Shown here one piece after another: positions 35,502 through 46,141 of a DNA stretch of 64,000 nucleotides. The notes beneath the pieces are model-generated. The model worked only from the letters and a program-made list of their open reading frames with translations, searched no databases and had not been told where the DNA came from. The position numbers and the translations under genes were made by a program. Numbering within the stretch: the stretch's first letter is position 1; each line of letters opens with the position of its first letter. This stretch comes from Kordiimonas sp. SCSIO 12610 (lineage in GTDB: Bacteria > Pseudomonadota > Alphaproteobacteria > Sphingomonadales > Kordiimonadaceae), in contig NZ_CP073747.1 of the NCBI RefSeq assembly GCF_024398015.1, positions 2,539,001 through 2,603,000 on the forward strand. The letters run 5' to 3'.

Positions 35502-37625
35502 ATGAGTGATACAGCATCAGGTGGCCCTGGCGGCGGCGATGGCGGAGGTGGTATAGACCTCTCCAACTTCGTTGCGGGCCTGAGAAATAGTGATGTTGCC
35601 TTTGCCCTTGGCATGATGGCAATCCTCCTCATGCTTATCGTTCCGATGCCAAGCTGGCTTTTGGATGTAATGCTTGCGGCGTCAGTCACTTTCTCTGTTA
35701 TGGTTTTAATGACCAGCCTGTTTATTCAAAAACCACTACAATTCAGCAGCTTCCCAACTGTCCTTTTGATTGCGACAATGTTGCGGCTATCCCTAAACCT
35801 CGCCTCCACCCGCCTAATATTAAGCGAAGGGCATACAGGAACAGACGCAGCAGGTCAGGTTATCGAGTCCTTCGGTCAATTTCTGATGGGGGGATCGGCT
35901 ATTATCGGTATTATCGTTTTCGCGATCCTCATAATCGTGAACTTTATCGTTATTACAAAGGGTTCAGGCCGTATCGCAGAGGTCGCAGCTCGTTTCTCCT
36001 TGGATGCAATGCCCGGCAAGCAAATGGCGATTGACGCAGATATGTCTGCGGGCCTGATCAACGAAGATGAAGCAAGAACCCGCCGTAAAGAACTGGAAGA
36101 AGAGAGTAGTTTCTTCGGCTCTATGGACGGTGCTTCAAAATTTGTTCGCGGTGATGCAATCGCAGGCCTTTTGATTACATTTATCAATATTATCGGCGGT
36201 ATCCTAATCGGGATCATTGTGCAGGATATGTCCTTTGCTGACGCCGCGAATCGCTACACTGTTCTAACGGTTGGTGATGGCCTGATTACGCAAATTCCGG
36301 CACTCATTGTATCCACCGCTGCTGGTCTTTTGGTGACCAAGGCTGGTGTAACCGGTCAAACGGATAAGGCGCTCTTTGGTCAAATGACCAAAAGCCCGCG
36401 GGCTCTCGGCGTTACAAGTGCCCTCCTGTTTTTAATGGCGCTATCAGGGCTCCCCCCTCTTCCGTTCATTGGTCTTGGTGGTATCCTGGCCTATACTGCT
36501 TATGCCCTTAGCCGGGCCAATCAGGAACGGGAAGCACAGGAAGTTGAAACCAAACTTCTGGAAAAAGAAAAAGAGGCTGCAAAACCAGCAGAAGAGCCTA
36601 TCACCGCTGCCCTTGCGCTTGATCAACTTCGGCTTGAACTTGGTTACGGGCTTCTAACACTGATCAATGATGATAGTGGTTTTAAACTTACTGACCAAAT
36701 CAAAGCATTAAGGCGGCAGTTGGCGAGCGAAATGGGCTTTGTCATGCCATCAGTGCGTATCCTTGATAATATGCAGTTACCAGCGAACAATTATGTTCTT
36801 CGGGTCAAGGAAACAAATGTTGGCAAAGGTGATATCAGGCCCGGTATGCTATTGGTAATGGACCCGCAGGGCCAGCCCGTTCAGATTCCTGGGGAAGCTA
36901 CGACCGAACCTGCGTTCGGCCTGCCGGCGACATGGGTGGATCAGTCAGCCAAGGAAGAAGCCTCCTTCAGGGGGTATACAGTGGTTGACGCCGCGACCGT
37001 TATCACCACGCACCTGACCGAAGTTATCAAAGACAATATGGCCGATTTGTTATCATATGCAGAAACACAAAAACTGCTTGATGATCTGCCAAATCAAAAC
37101 CAAAAGTTACTGACCGATATTGTCCCAACACAGATCACTACATCTGGCATTCAACGTGTTCTCCAAACGCTGCTTGTGGAGCGTGTATCTATTCGTGACT
37201 TGCCTACGATTTTGGAAGGCATCGCAGAAGCAACTGGCTTCACCCAAAACGTCATCATGATCACCGAACATGTGCGCACACGCCTCGCGCGGCAATTATG
37301 CTCAGCCAATTCTACACCCGATGGGTTCGTAGCTCTTGTGACCTTATCACCTGAATGGGAGCAGGCATTTGCAGAAAGCCTGATCGGTCAAGGCGAAGAA
37401 AAACAATTGGCGATGGCCCCAACACGCTTGCAAGAATTTATCAATACCGTTCGGATTATTTATGACCAACAAGCAGAGCGCGGCGAATCCCCGGTTATGC
37501 TAACAAGTCCAACTGTTCGCCCATATGTTCGCTCTATTATTGAGCGTTTCAGGCCTGCAACCGTAATCATGAGCCAAAATGAAATCCACCCTCAAGCTAA
37601 GATTAGAACCCTGGGACAAATTTAA
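35502..37625 (+). CDS. flhA: Flagellar export gate protein FlhA
   Basis: 707 residues. The N-terminal half has eight membrane helices and the signature FSSFPTVLLIATMLRLSLNL followed by ASTRLILSEG; the C-terminal half is the cytoplasmic nonameric ring that receives substrates and chaperones. It works in the export gate with FliP, FliQ, FliR and FlhB, which are not in the window. The ATG at 35502 follows GAGGAAACG. A glycine-rich N-terminal tail (GGPGGGDGGGG) is unusual but harmless. Confidence 0.97.
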   Translation: MSDTASGGPGGGDGGGGIDLSNFVAGLRNSDVAFALGMMAILLMLIVPMPSWLLDVMLAASVTFSVMVLMTSLFIQKPLQFSSFPTVLLIATMLRLSLNLASTRLILSEGHTGTDAAGQVIESFGQFLMGGSAIIGIIVFAILIIVNFIVITKGSGRIAEVAARFSLDAMPGKQMAIDADMSAGLINEDEARTRRKELEEESSFFGSMDGASKFVRGDAIAGLLITFINIIGGILIGIIVQDMSFADAANRYTVLTVGDGLITQIPALIVSTAAGLLVTKAGVTGQTDKALFGQMTKSPRALGVTSALLFLMALSGLPPLPFIGLGGILAYTAYALSRANQEREAQEVETKLLEKEKEAAKPAEEPITAALALDQLRLELGYGLLTLINDDSGFKLTDQIKALRRQLASEMGFVMPSVRILDNMQLPANNYVLRVKETNVGKGDIRPGMLLVMDPQGQPVQIPGEATTEPAFGLPATWVDQSAKEEASFRGYTVVDAATVITTHLTEVIKDNMADLLSYAETQKLLDDLPNQNQKLLTDIVPTQITTSGIQRVLQTLLVERVSIRDLPTILEGIAEATGFTQNVIMITEHVRTRLARQLCSANSTPDGFVALVTLSPEWEQAFAESLIGQGEEKQLAMAPTRLQEFINTVRIIYDQQAERGESPVMLTSPTVRPYVRSIIERFRPATVIMSQNEIHPQAKIRTLGQI

Positions 37626-37733
37626 TCGGTCATTTATATTTGTACATGTAATGAATAATGAAGTTTTTTGATGCAGGAAAAGCAAGAACATCATAAGACT
37701 TAAATACGATAAACAAGGAATGTCTGTTTAGTA

Positions 37734-38795
37734 ATGCGGTTAAAAACCTTTCACGCCAAATCGATGAATGAAGCAATGGATCAGGTTCGTGATGAACTTG
37801 GGCCAGATGCGATTATCATTTCAATCGATGAAGGCAAAGCAAGCGTGCGCATAACCGCTGCACTGGAAGCCGGCGCGACACCAGAGCCGCCAGCAGCCGC
37901 GCCTGCACCACAACAAACACCTATCGCCTTCGAGACCAGTCACCCTGTTGACAAATCAAGAGAGTTTGACAAGGCTGATATTTCTGCTGTTATCGCCCAT
38001 CACGGGATACCATTTGAAACGGCCAATCATTTTGAGGAAGCTATAAATGCTTCAAATCGGGCCAGCAGCCTTAATGAGGCTTTCTCGCTCGCACTGGATA
38101 CAAATATTAGAATTAGCCCGATAACAGATGCGGTTACACGGCCAATTATGCTGGTCGGCCCACCGGGTGCAGGTAAAACGATTTGTGCGGCAAAACTTAC
38201 AGCTGATGCGCTTCTTCACGAACGGGATGTAACACTGGTGTCTACTGATACAGTGAAAGCAGGTGGTATCGCCCAACTGGACCATTTTGCACAATTGATG
38301 AAACAAACCGTGCTAACCGCCGACACACCCGAAGAACTGTCAGCCTTATTAAAACGCAAACGAACTAGTTTCACACTAATCGATAGCCCCGGTACAAACC
38401 CATTTGATATGGAAGAATTGAAGACGCTGCTGAACTTTATCCATATAGCCGATGCTGAACCTGTATTAGTCCTCCCCGCTGGTCTCGACGCAGATGACGC
38501 GCAGGAAATAGCCGATATTTTCTCCAAAATGGGATGTCAGCGTTTCATTGCAACACGCCTTGATGCGGCACGGCGGTATGCAAGCATAATAATGGCAGCA
38601 AGGCCCGGCTTTTTATCGTTAGCAGCCTATAGCAGAAGCCCGTTTATTGCGGACGGGTTGGAGCACGCAAGTTCAATGAAGCTGGCAAAACTTCTGACCG
38701 CACTTCCAAGGCGAAAGTCCGAAATCACTGATTTGGATAAGAGCGCTTCAGGCACACAATCTTTTACATCTCGTCAAATGGATGGGAACTCATGA
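37734..38795 (+). CDS. flhF: SRP-like GTPase FlhF
   Basis: 353 residues, controls place and number of flagella at the cell pole. The N-terminal part (1-60) has the B-domain start RLKTFHAKSMNEAMDQVRDE, then a Pro-rich linker, then an NG GTPase domain with P-loop GPPGAGKTICAAKL and DSPGTNPFD in place of the usual DTAG. The stop overlaps the flhG start (ATGA), so the two are coupled. FlhF with FlhG implies a polar flagellum, as is usual when both are present. Confidence 0.9.
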   Translation: MRLKTFHAKSMNEAMDQVRDELGPDAIIISIDEGKASVRITAALEAGATPEPPAAAPAPQQTPIAFETSHPVDKSREFDKADISAVIAHHGIPFETANHFEEAINASNRASSLNEAFSLALDTNIRISPITDAVTRPIMLVGPPGAGKTICAAKLTADALLHERDVTLVSTDTVKAGGIAQLDHFAQLMKQTVLTADTPEELSALLKRKRTSFTLIDSPGTNPFDMEELKTLLNFIHIADAEPVLVLPAGLDADDAQEIADIFSKMGCQRFIATRLDAARRYASIIMAARPGFLSLAAYSRSPFIADGLEHASSMKLAKLLTALPRRKSEITDLDKSASGTQSFTSRQMDGNS

Positions 38796-39556
38796 CTGAC
38801 ACAATCAATAACGAAAAAAAGCTAATCACAGTCGCTTCAGGCAAGGGAGGTGTCGGTAAAACCTGGTTCTCTGTCACGCTCACGCATGCGCTTTCTCACT
38901 TAAATAGGAAGGCTGTTGTTTTTGACGGTGACCTAGGGCTTGCAAATGTTGATATTCAGCTTGGCCAGATGCCCAACAAAGATCTGGGTGATGTTATTTC
39001 CGGGTCTGCATCCCTTAAATCCATTGTTAGCCGATATGATGACAAGGGCGGAATTGGGTTTGATTACGTGCCAGGCAAATCAGGCTCTGGCGCGCTAGGT
39101 TCCTTGTCACGTGACATTCTTCGGGGCTTGAAAGCGGATCTGATTGGCCTCGCGCAGGACTATGATCATCTGCTTTTAGACATGGCTGCGGGCGTTGACC
39201 CTGCTGTAACGACGCTCTCAAATCATCAAGGTAAGTTACTTGTTGTTATGACCGCAGACCCAACGTCGTTAACAGATGCCTATGCGTTCATCAAAATCAC
39301 CATTATGAAAAACCCAAAGGCGAATATCTCGATTGTGGTGAATAGCGCGAAAACCAAACGCGAAGGCGAGCGTACTTACGAAGCCATCAAACGCGCATGC
39401 GAAGGATTTTTGAAGATTTCGCCCCCACTTCAGGGTATAATAAGAAGCGATAGTAAGGTTGTTGACGCCATTCGTTCCCAAGTACCGCTTTTAACCCGGC
39501 ATCCACAATCAGATGCTGCCGCTGATGTAAAGGCAATTGCTGCGTCGCTTGTATAA
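38792..39556 (+). CDS. flhG: MinD-like ATPase FlhG (FleN)
   Basis: 254 residues. Deviant Walker A ASGKGGVGKTWFSVTL near residue 15, FDGDLGLANVDIQLG and LLLDMAAGVDP, the pattern of FlhG. It limits flagellar number by acting on FlhF GTPase activity. The C-terminal end lacks a clear amphipathic membrane helix. It is translationally coupled to flhF. Confidence 0.9.
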   Translation: MTDTINNEKKLITVASGKGGVGKTWFSVTLTHALSHLNRKAVVFDGDLGLANVDIQLGQMPNKDLGDVISGSASLKSIVSRYDDKGGIGFDYVPGKSGSGALGSLSRDILRGLKADLIGLAQDYDHLLLDMAAGVDPAVTTLSNHQGKLLVVMTADPTSLTDAYAFIKITIMKNPKANISIVVNSAKTKREGERTYEAIKRACEGFLKISPPLQGIIRSDSKVVDAIRSQVPLLTRHPQSDAAADVKAIAASLV

Positions 39557-39636
39557 TCTGACCAAGGCTATCCACCCCAGTCAGATCATTCTGAGTATTC
39601 TCATGGATACTTTAACTGAGCTAGTTGGTTAGGCTG

Positions 39637-42600
39637 ATGAGTGATATTACAACACCTTCAAGTAACGCTAATCCGTCGGGTACACGCATAACCGATGGCT
39701 CCTCTGCTGTTACCCGTGACCCACAGCAAAACGCGCAGCAAAGGCCTGAAAACGCCCGGCCTCAAACAGTCGAAAATACATCCGAGGCCTCAAACGCCCG
39801 TGACCCTGCTGTTACGATTGCTCCAACCACTGCTGGATTAAATGTTGGTGATAATGTTGAAGAAACTATCGCGAGGGTAGACGTTGAAGGTAGACCCATT
39901 ATTGTCACTGATTTTGCAACCTTTGCCCTAAGGCCAGATGCAGGCCTTGCCCCCGGTGATGATGTGGATTTACAAATCGTCGAGGCAAACCGGCAAATTC
40001 TAGCCGACCTTCGAACGCAAAATAACCGTACAATCGATCCCCCTATTCGCCTTGAACTTGTTATTGTTGCGATCAATAATCGCCCTAATCCTTCTGTGCC
40101 TATTCAAAATCAAGTACAAAATGAGCAGCTACAAAACAACGCGGACATCACCACCGCATCTACGATACCTGATAGCGAAAATCAGATCGATCAAAGTCCT
40201 GCATCAAATAATATAGAAAACGTAACATCTTCGGCCCAACCTCAAACGATAGTGGATGAGAACGAAAGACCTCCAAATGAGCCGTTGGGGGAGCAGCGCG
40301 TGCAGGTTACTGCTTTATCCGAAAACCAAGAACCACTGGTAAGAACCGAGCTTGCAACTTATACACTCGTGAGCCCTCTTCAACTAACCCCCGATGATAC
40401 TGTTGATCTTAACATCACAAGCATAACTACAACTAACCCCCAAATCAGGGCTGAAATCCTTGCCATTAATTCAAGGCCGCTTCCAGAGCCCACACCCGCT
40501 GTACTAACTCAGGTTACAGTCGCAGAGGCGCAGCCATCAATTCCCCGTAACGAAACGGAAGCAATTGCCCTCGCTGCACGGCAATCCGAACTTGTTGCAA
40601 ACGCGAATTTAGGGAATGAGAGCAGCCCTCAGTCGTTAACACGTAATGCTGACGACAGATCAACAGGATTGGAAGAAAATACACGTTTGCCAACGTTTAG
40701 TGTCAGTGAGAGTGATCGCACCCTTCCCTCACGCATTGATATCGAACGAAATACATCTTCATCTGAAGCGCGAAATGAATCAGATAGCCCTTCTAACTCT
40801 CTGTCAAATATAGAACGGCCAACTGTAACAACCTCTCAGGCAAATGAAAGTAATAACAACAGACGCCAAAGAGAGAATGTCGCGACATCTTTCCAAGTTC
40901 AGTCAAATCGGAACGTGGATATTGGGCCTGAGGCTAACCAAAGGCAAGCTGAGAGTACAGAAAGGCCAGAGCGCCCTGATAACATACCAACACGCACTGT
41001 TGATGCTACAGAACCAAGAGCACTCACCGTCGGTTCGGGCGACAATAATGAACCAACCGTTCCTAGACCTGAGGCCAATCAGCAACCAGCCATAACGACA
41101 AATGAAGTGATTTCGGATATTTCAGAAGACGGCGTCAACACACAACAGTCTGTTGAAAATCGAGTTTCCACCACTTCAATTGGTGCAACAACCGCTGTAG
41201 TTCAAAATACTGTTGAAGAAGCGTCTAACCCACAGCAGCCAGCATCGCTTGCAAGCTCTGTTACGCAGAGTGTAGGCACACTGGTACAAGATCAACAAGT
41301 CACAGAAGCCGATACAAATATACAAACCATCGTTTCTTCGACTAATCCTGTGGGCGCTGAACCTCTCGCACAAGCATCCTCTTCAACAACAAACTCTACT
41401 GCTCAAGCACAAATTGCCGACACAGCCAGCGTCCCCCTTCAAGGCGCTCAAACAATACCCGCAGGGAGTCAGATAGAAGTGTTTACCACCGCTGGCACCG
41501 CAATCACACTAGAAGTCTTGGATGTGGCGACCAGTACGGTCAATCCGGCTAATATTGCTCAGGTAAATGGCTTTACACCACTTCCAATCGAGGAAACGCG
41601 AAGCTTATCACTACCAATTACTGCATTTGCATCCATATCTACGGAGCTTGCTAAAATTGACACGACAAGAGGGCCTTTTATCCTCCCGAGCAACATTGCT
41701 CAAAACCTGGTAGGGGAAACTGTCGCAATATCTGGCATTTCTGCCCAGGACATTAGCCAGCTGCCCACATTCCCAATTTCTAATGCACGGCAATCTTTAA
41801 TCAATGCAGGCTTTAGCAACAACGCTATACCGAACACATCAGAGGCCGCCGCGCTTTCACAATCAGAAGCAATACCTGCGCCTACTGCACCGCTGGCTTC
41901 AAACCAACCTCAATCTTCACCGACAATCGGTACTCCAATTCTGAATGAGCAACCTATATCTTTACCTGTACTCAATGGTTTTGGTGGTTTTCTACAAAAC
42001 CTGGAAACACTCCCTGCTCAGTTTGCTCCAACGGACGTGACTAGTTCTACACCTTTGTCTTCGGGGTTATCCCCCAATATTCCACAGGCTGTGTCTGTTG
42101 CCTTTATATCTCAAACCGCAATCGAGAATGTCGCCATAAATTCTGCGAGCACTGAAAATGGAACGCGGAGTGCAAGCAACATTGAGCCCGGTGCCCTTTC
42201 TCAGCTCGCTGCACTTGCTGATATACCTTCAAAGTCAACTACAGAAGAAGATACTAATAGTTCGCGGCAACTCCCTCCTACAATTGGGCCAACACGAATT
42301 ACAGATATTCAAATATCAAAGCCAAGCGTGCAGGCCGTTGCATCAACAAACTCGGCAATATTGCAAACACCCAATGGTACCATCACACTGAATATTCCGA
42401 GTGAATTTTCAATCAATGTGGGCGACATAGCCATTGTGTTACCTTCATTGAATGAAAATGATGCCGAGGCCATTGCGCAACAGACCGTGGCTACATTTGG
42501 AAGATCAATTGCCAATACAGTCGCCGCGAGCACGCCGCAACTTGACCCAATAGCGCTTGGTGCCTGGCCCGCCCTGAATGAAGCTATATCAATTTTAAAC

Positions 42601-43230
42601 CAACAGAAAACGCCCGACCTCGTGAATATAGGGGCCAAAACCGCGCAAGGTGGAAAAGGGCTAACGAACGGATTATTGTTTATACTGAACGCAGCCCGTG
42701 TAGGAAGCCCATCAGCCTGGATTGGGAACCGCGCTGAGGAAGTGCTAGAAAAAACAAATTCAAGGCTGTTGGAAACATTAAAACGAGACATTTCAACCCT
42801 TATCAATGGTGCAAATGACACCATCAATGAATGGCGACCCATATCACTACCGTTTGATATTAGGGGCGGCGATATCCCATTCATTACCATGCTCTTCAAA
42901 AACGATCCTGATCAACAAAGAGGATCCAATGATGACAATGATCCGCAACAGCATGAACGGTTCGTTCTGGAAATAGATTTCAAAAATATTGGTACAATTC
43001 AGTTAGACGGGTTTGTTAAAGACAGTAAATTTGATCTGACCCTACGAAGTAAAGCTGATTTACCACAAGCTCTGTCGACTGAATTGAAACAACTATTTAA
43101 GACGGCTTTGGACGCAAATGGCTTTCAGGGGTCATTATTTGTCGAACAACACGACAAGTTCACCATTAATGTGCAGGAAGCCCTCTCAAAAAGCAGGAAA
43201 ACCTTCTCAAGCGTGCCCTATTCTTCTTGA
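39637..43230 (+). CDS. Long low-complexity protein, FliK-like C-terminus
   Basis: About 1197 residues. Roughly the first 900 are low complexity, rich in Asn, Gln, Ser, Thr and Pro, but contain two or three repeats of a small domain that reads like VEGRPIIVTDFATFALRPDA then LAPGDDVDLQIVE (near residues 88-120, and again TELATYTLVSPLQLTPDDTV near 235). The C-terminal 150 residues (ERFVLEIDFKNIGTIQLDGF and LRSKADLPQALSTEL) resemble the C-domain of hook-length control proteins. With a true fliK at 24.5 kb it would be a second FliK-like protein. Placed directly after flhG; function uncertain. ATG at 39637, in frame with a TTG at 39625. Confidence 0.65.
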   Translation: MSDITTPSSNANPSGTRITDGSSAVTRDPQQNAQQRPENARPQTVENTSEASNARDPAVTIAPTTAGLNVGDNVEETIARVDVEGRPIIVTDFATFALRPDAGLAPGDDVDLQIVEANRQILADLRTQNNRTIDPPIRLELVIVAINNRPNPSVPIQNQVQNEQLQNNADITTASTIPDSENQIDQSPASNNIENVTSSAQPQTIVDENERPPNEPLGEQRVQVTALSENQEPLVRTELATYTLVSPLQLTPDDTVDLNITSITTTNPQIRAEILAINSRPLPEPTPAVLTQVTVAEAQPSIPRNETEAIALAARQSELVANANLGNESSPQSLTRNADDRSTGLEENTRLPTFSVSESDRTLPSRIDIERNTSSSEARNESDSPSNSLSNIERPTVTTSQANESNNNRRQRENVATSFQVQSNRNVDIGPEANQRQAESTERPERPDNIPTRTVDATEPRALTVGSGDNNEPTVPRPEANQQPAITTNEVISDISEDGVNTQQSVENRVSTTSIGATTAVVQNTVEEASNPQQPASLASSVTQSVGTLVQDQQVTEADTNIQTIVSSTNPVGAEPLAQASSSTTNSTAQAQIADTASVPLQGAQTIPAGSQIEVFTTAGTAITLEVLDVATSTVNPANIAQVNGFTPLPIEETRSLSLPITAFASISTELAKIDTTRGPFILPSNIAQNLVGETVAISGISAQDISQLPTFPISNARQSLINAGFSNNAIPNTSEAAALSQSEAIPAPTAPLASNQPQSSPTIGTPILNEQPISLPVLNGFGGFLQNLETLPAQFAPTDVTSSTPLSSGLSPNIPQAVSVAFISQTAIENVAINSASTENGTRSASNIEPGALSQLAALADIPSKSTTEEDTNSSRQLPPTIGPTRITDIQISKPSVQAVASTNSAILQTPNGTITLNIPSEFSINVGDIAIVLPSLNENDAEAIAQQTVATFGRSIANTVAASTPQLDPIALGAWPALNEAISILNQQKTPDLVNIGAKTAQGGKGLTNGLLFILNAARVGSPSAWIGNRAEEVLEKTNSRLLETLKRDISTLINGANDTINEWRPISLPFDIRGGDIPFITMLFKNDPDQQRGSNDDNDPQQHERFVLEIDFKNIGTIQLDGFVKDSKFDLTLRSKADLPQALSTELKQLFKTALDANGFQGSLFVEQHDKFTINVQEALSKSRKTFSSVPYSS

Positions 43231-43295
43231 CGCTTTTACAATACCTGATATGTCGAAGCCTCTTATTCGTTTCGCTTGCATTTAAAGGCTCGAAC

Positions 43296-44189
43296 ATGGC
43301 AGTGATTTTTACTTTCATTCTGTGCGTACTGATATGGGGTTCAACCTGGTATGGGATTGAACTTCAATTGGGTATTGTGCCGAAAGAATGGTCGTTGGCA
43401 TATCGCTTTGGCCTATCAGCAATTTTGTTGATGGCATGGTGCAAATTCCGAAACATGGATTTGGCCTTTTCCCTCAAGCAACATCGATTAAGTGCTGGCT
43501 TAGGACTATTCCTGTTTTCGAGTAATTACTTTCTGGTTTATACAGGAACCGAATATTTAACATCGGGCTTGGTTGCTGTTGCATTCTCGCTTTTATCATT
43601 CTTCAATATATTCACGGGAAGAATATTCCTAAAGTCTCCTATCCAAACACCTGTAATCATTGCAGCCATTATGGGAATATTTGGACTGGTTTTAATTTTC
43701 TGGCCAGAAATGGAAAGCTTATCCCTTCATGACACCACTGCAATCGGACTTGCATTTTGTATTGGTGCCACATTATTCGCTTCGGTTGGAAATACGATTG
43801 CTGGTTCTGATAGCGCCAAGGTCCTTTCAATCATACCCTTTAACGCATGGGGTCTAACATACGGCGCTATTTTCAACATTATTTTTGCTTTAATTAGCGG
43901 GGAAAGTCCTGCTATCGACCCTAGGCCAATTTACTGGATTTCGCTAATTTATCTGTCGCTATTCGGCACTGTTATCGCCTTTACACTTTATCTCTGGCTG
44001 ATGGAAAAAATGGGAATGGCGCGCGCAGGGTACATAGCGGTAATGACCCCGATTGTAGCCCTCATCATCTCGACATTTTTGGAAGGGTTTATGTGGACCC
44101 TTCCTGCCGTCATCGGCCTGTCCCTGGTTATTCTCGGTAACATAGTCATGATCAACAAGAAGCAGCAACAGCAGCCTGCCGACGTTTGA
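43296..44189 (+). CDS. DMT-superfamily (EamA) transporter
   Basis: 297 residues with ten membrane helices in two EamA repeats, the drug/metabolite transporter layout. Early ILCVLIWGSTWYGIELQLG is typical. The substrate is unknown; relatives move amino acids or other metabolites out of the cell. The ATG at 43296 follows AAAGG; a TTG 23 codons earlier overlaps the upstream gene and is less likely. It ends next to the convergent aminotransferase gene with no space for a terminator. Confidence 0.85.
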   Translation: MAVIFTFILCVLIWGSTWYGIELQLGIVPKEWSLAYRFGLSAILLMAWCKFRNMDLAFSLKQHRLSAGLGLFLFSSNYFLVYTGTEYLTSGLVAVAFSLLSFFNIFTGRIFLKSPIQTPVIIAAIMGIFGLVLIFWPEMESLSLHDTTAIGLAFCIGATLFASVGNTIAGSDSAKVLSIIPFNAWGLTYGAIFNIIFALISGESPAIDPRPIYWISLIYLSLFGTVIAFTLYLWLMEKMGMARAGYIAVMTPIVALIISTFLEGFMWTLPAVIGLSLVILGNIVMINKKQQQQPADV

Positions 44190-45587
44190 TTACCCCATCT
44201 GTTGAAGCGCCTGATATGTATCGCTCAAGCATTCGTTCAGCGCCTGAACGGTTAGATCAATTTCTTGTTCTGATACAATAAAGGGCGGGCACAGAATAAG
44301 CGCGTTCCCAGCAGGGCGAACGATCAACCCTTTCATCAAAGCCGATTGCGAAACATGGTTACAAACCATTCCTTCAAGCGGATACTGTTCCCGGTTTGCC
44401 TTGTCTTTAACCAACTCAATACCTGCCATAAGGCCAATTGAGCGAACTTCACCAACAAGGGGGTGACTTTCAAGTATTTTGAGGCGCTGTTTGAAATAAG
44501 GCCCGATATGATCACGTACGCGTTCTACCAGTTTTTCACGCTCGAGAATTTCGATATTTTTTAAAGCAATAGCACATGTTACCGGATGGGCAGATGTCGT
44601 AAAACCATGCTGTATAACGCCGGCATTTGCTTCTAGAAAACTGGCTATTTCATCGGATACAATCGTTGCCGCGATGGGCACATAAGCCGACGATAGTCCT
44701 TTCGCCAGCGTAATAATATCTGGTTTAATATTGTATTCTTCAGCCATAAACCATGCGCCAGCGCGGCCAAAGCCGGTAACAACCTCATCCAAAATCAAAA
44801 GAACATCATATTTCTTACATATACGCTGAACTTCTGGCCAATATGTTTCAGGTGGAATGACTGCCCCCAGAGCATTCTGGATCGGCTCCCCAATAAATGC
44901 AGCAACATTATCGGGCCCTGCCTCCAGAATTTGTTCTTCGATAGATTGAGCAGCCTTAATACCAAACTCATCTAACGCCATATCACCGCCCAAGCGGAAC
45001 CAACATGGCATCATGGCATGGCGAATATCTTGCCCCACTTCAATTCCGAATGGTTCCTGCATCGCCTTATTGCCAGTAAGCGCTGCAGTGACGATAGAAC
45101 TACCGTGATAGCTATTATCGCGGGCAATAATAACTCTCTTGCTTTTCTTACCTTTTAGTTGCCAGTACATATGGGCAACTTTTATCGCTGTTTCGTTCGC
45201 TTCTGACCCTGAATTTGAAAGAAACACACTATTGAAATTCGCAGGTGCCAATGATGCAATTTTACCGCAAAGGGCCGCCACAGCAGGGTTCGATACAGCC
45301 GCAAAGCTATGGTAATAACTCAGTGTTTTATATGCAATTGCAGCAGTTTCAGCCATTTCAGGGTTGCCGTAACCTATATTTACGCATGCAAGGCCGGCCA
45401 TCATATCCAAAAGGCGAATACCCTGACCACTGACATAACACCCCTCAGCACTATCAATGAGAAACGGGGGTGCCTGTTTTAGTGTATTTGGGTCCGTAAA
45501 GGGATGCATATGATGCTTTTGATCAAGCCCCTGAAGTGCCGTCAAATGCGCCTGTATTGTTTCTTGTGTAGGCTGCCCATCGGTCAT
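44190..45587 (-). CDS. Class III PLP-dependent aminotransferase
   Basis: 465 residues. Contains the PLP phosphate site FLSNSGSEANETAIK, LLILDEVVTGFGRAG with the ring-contacting Asp, and the catalytic lysine in ITLAKGLSSAYVPI. The form is that of omega-aminotransferases acting on putrescine, beta-alanine or other amines with pyruvate as acceptor; the real substrate is unknown. GGGGAGA lies 8 bases before the ATG at 45587. It is convergent with the DMT transporter and unrelated to its flagellar neighbours. Confidence 0.87.
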   Translation of the reverse strand: MTDGQPTQETIQAHLTALQGLDQKHHMHPFTDPNTLKQAPPFLIDSAEGCYVSGQGIRLLDMMAGLACVNIGYGNPEMAETAAIAYKTLSYYHSFAAVSNPAVAALCGKIASLAPANFNSVFLSNSGSEANETAIKVAHMYWQLKGKKSKRVIIARDNSYHGSSIVTAALTGNKAMQEPFGIEVGQDIRHAMMPCWFRLGGDMALDEFGIKAAQSIEEQILEAGPDNVAAFIGEPIQNALGAVIPPETYWPEVQRICKKYDVLLILDEVVTGFGRAGAWFMAEEYNIKPDIITLAKGLSSAYVPIAATIVSDEIASFLEANAGVIQHGFTTSAHPVTCAIALKNIEILEREKLVERVRDHIGPYFKQRLKILESHPLVGEVRSIGLMAGIELVKDKANREQYPLEGMVCNHVSQSALMKGLIVRPAGNALILCPPFIVSEQEIDLTVQALNECLSDTYQALQQMG

Positions 45588-45671
45588 TGCATTCTCTCCC
45601 CTTATCTATGCAATTGTTATGGCAGCAATTTGGGCGTTGAGCCACACGAAAATATAAACTTCACCACTATG

Positions 45672-46097
45672 TTAATTCTCAGAATATTCAGATGACTTAA
45701 GGAAACTCTGCATGCCCTGCTCATCCAGGATTTTCTGGTCCCGGAGCGCTTCCTCATTTTTCAGGCGTTTTTGTTCTTGCTCTTCAGCGATTTCATAGGT
45801 TTTCAATTCTCTGAAGGCTTCGCTTACATCATCCCTGCGTTCTGATATCTCTTCATCTTTAATGCGCAATTCGCTTTCATAGCCCGTCATTTTGAATTTT
45901 ACGCCGTTCATATAAGCACCAAGACTGGAAGGCCCAACCTCAAGCGAAGCTGCATTCTGTTGTTCTTGCACCTCTAAGTTCAAGTTATGAATTTTCTGGA
46001 TTATGGCTTCCCGCTGTTGTTCGAGTAACACAAGTTCCCGACGTTTTTCATCGAGTTCCCACTTCCTCATGCGAATTATAGATTGTAACCGCGCCAT
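45672..46097 (-). CDS. fliJ: Flagellar export chaperone FliJ
   Basis: 141 residues, almost all one long helical coiled coil (MARLQSIIRMRKWELDEKRR onward, many Glu, Arg and Gln heptads), as in FliJ, the stalk that links the FliI ATPase to FlhA. Sequence similarity is low across the family, but its place directly after fliI in the same orientation, 44 bp apart, supports the call. Confidence 0.8.
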   Translation of the reverse strand: MARLQSIIRMRKWELDEKRRELVLLEQQREAIIQKIHNLNLEVQEQQNAASLEVGPSSLGAYMNGVKFKMTGYESELRIKDEEISERRDDVSEAFRELKTYEIAEEQEQKRLKNEEALRDQKILDEQGMQSFLKSSEYSEN

Positions 46098-46141
46098 AAC
46101 AGGTCACCAGTCAGAAACTTGAACTGACATCGTTAAAATCG

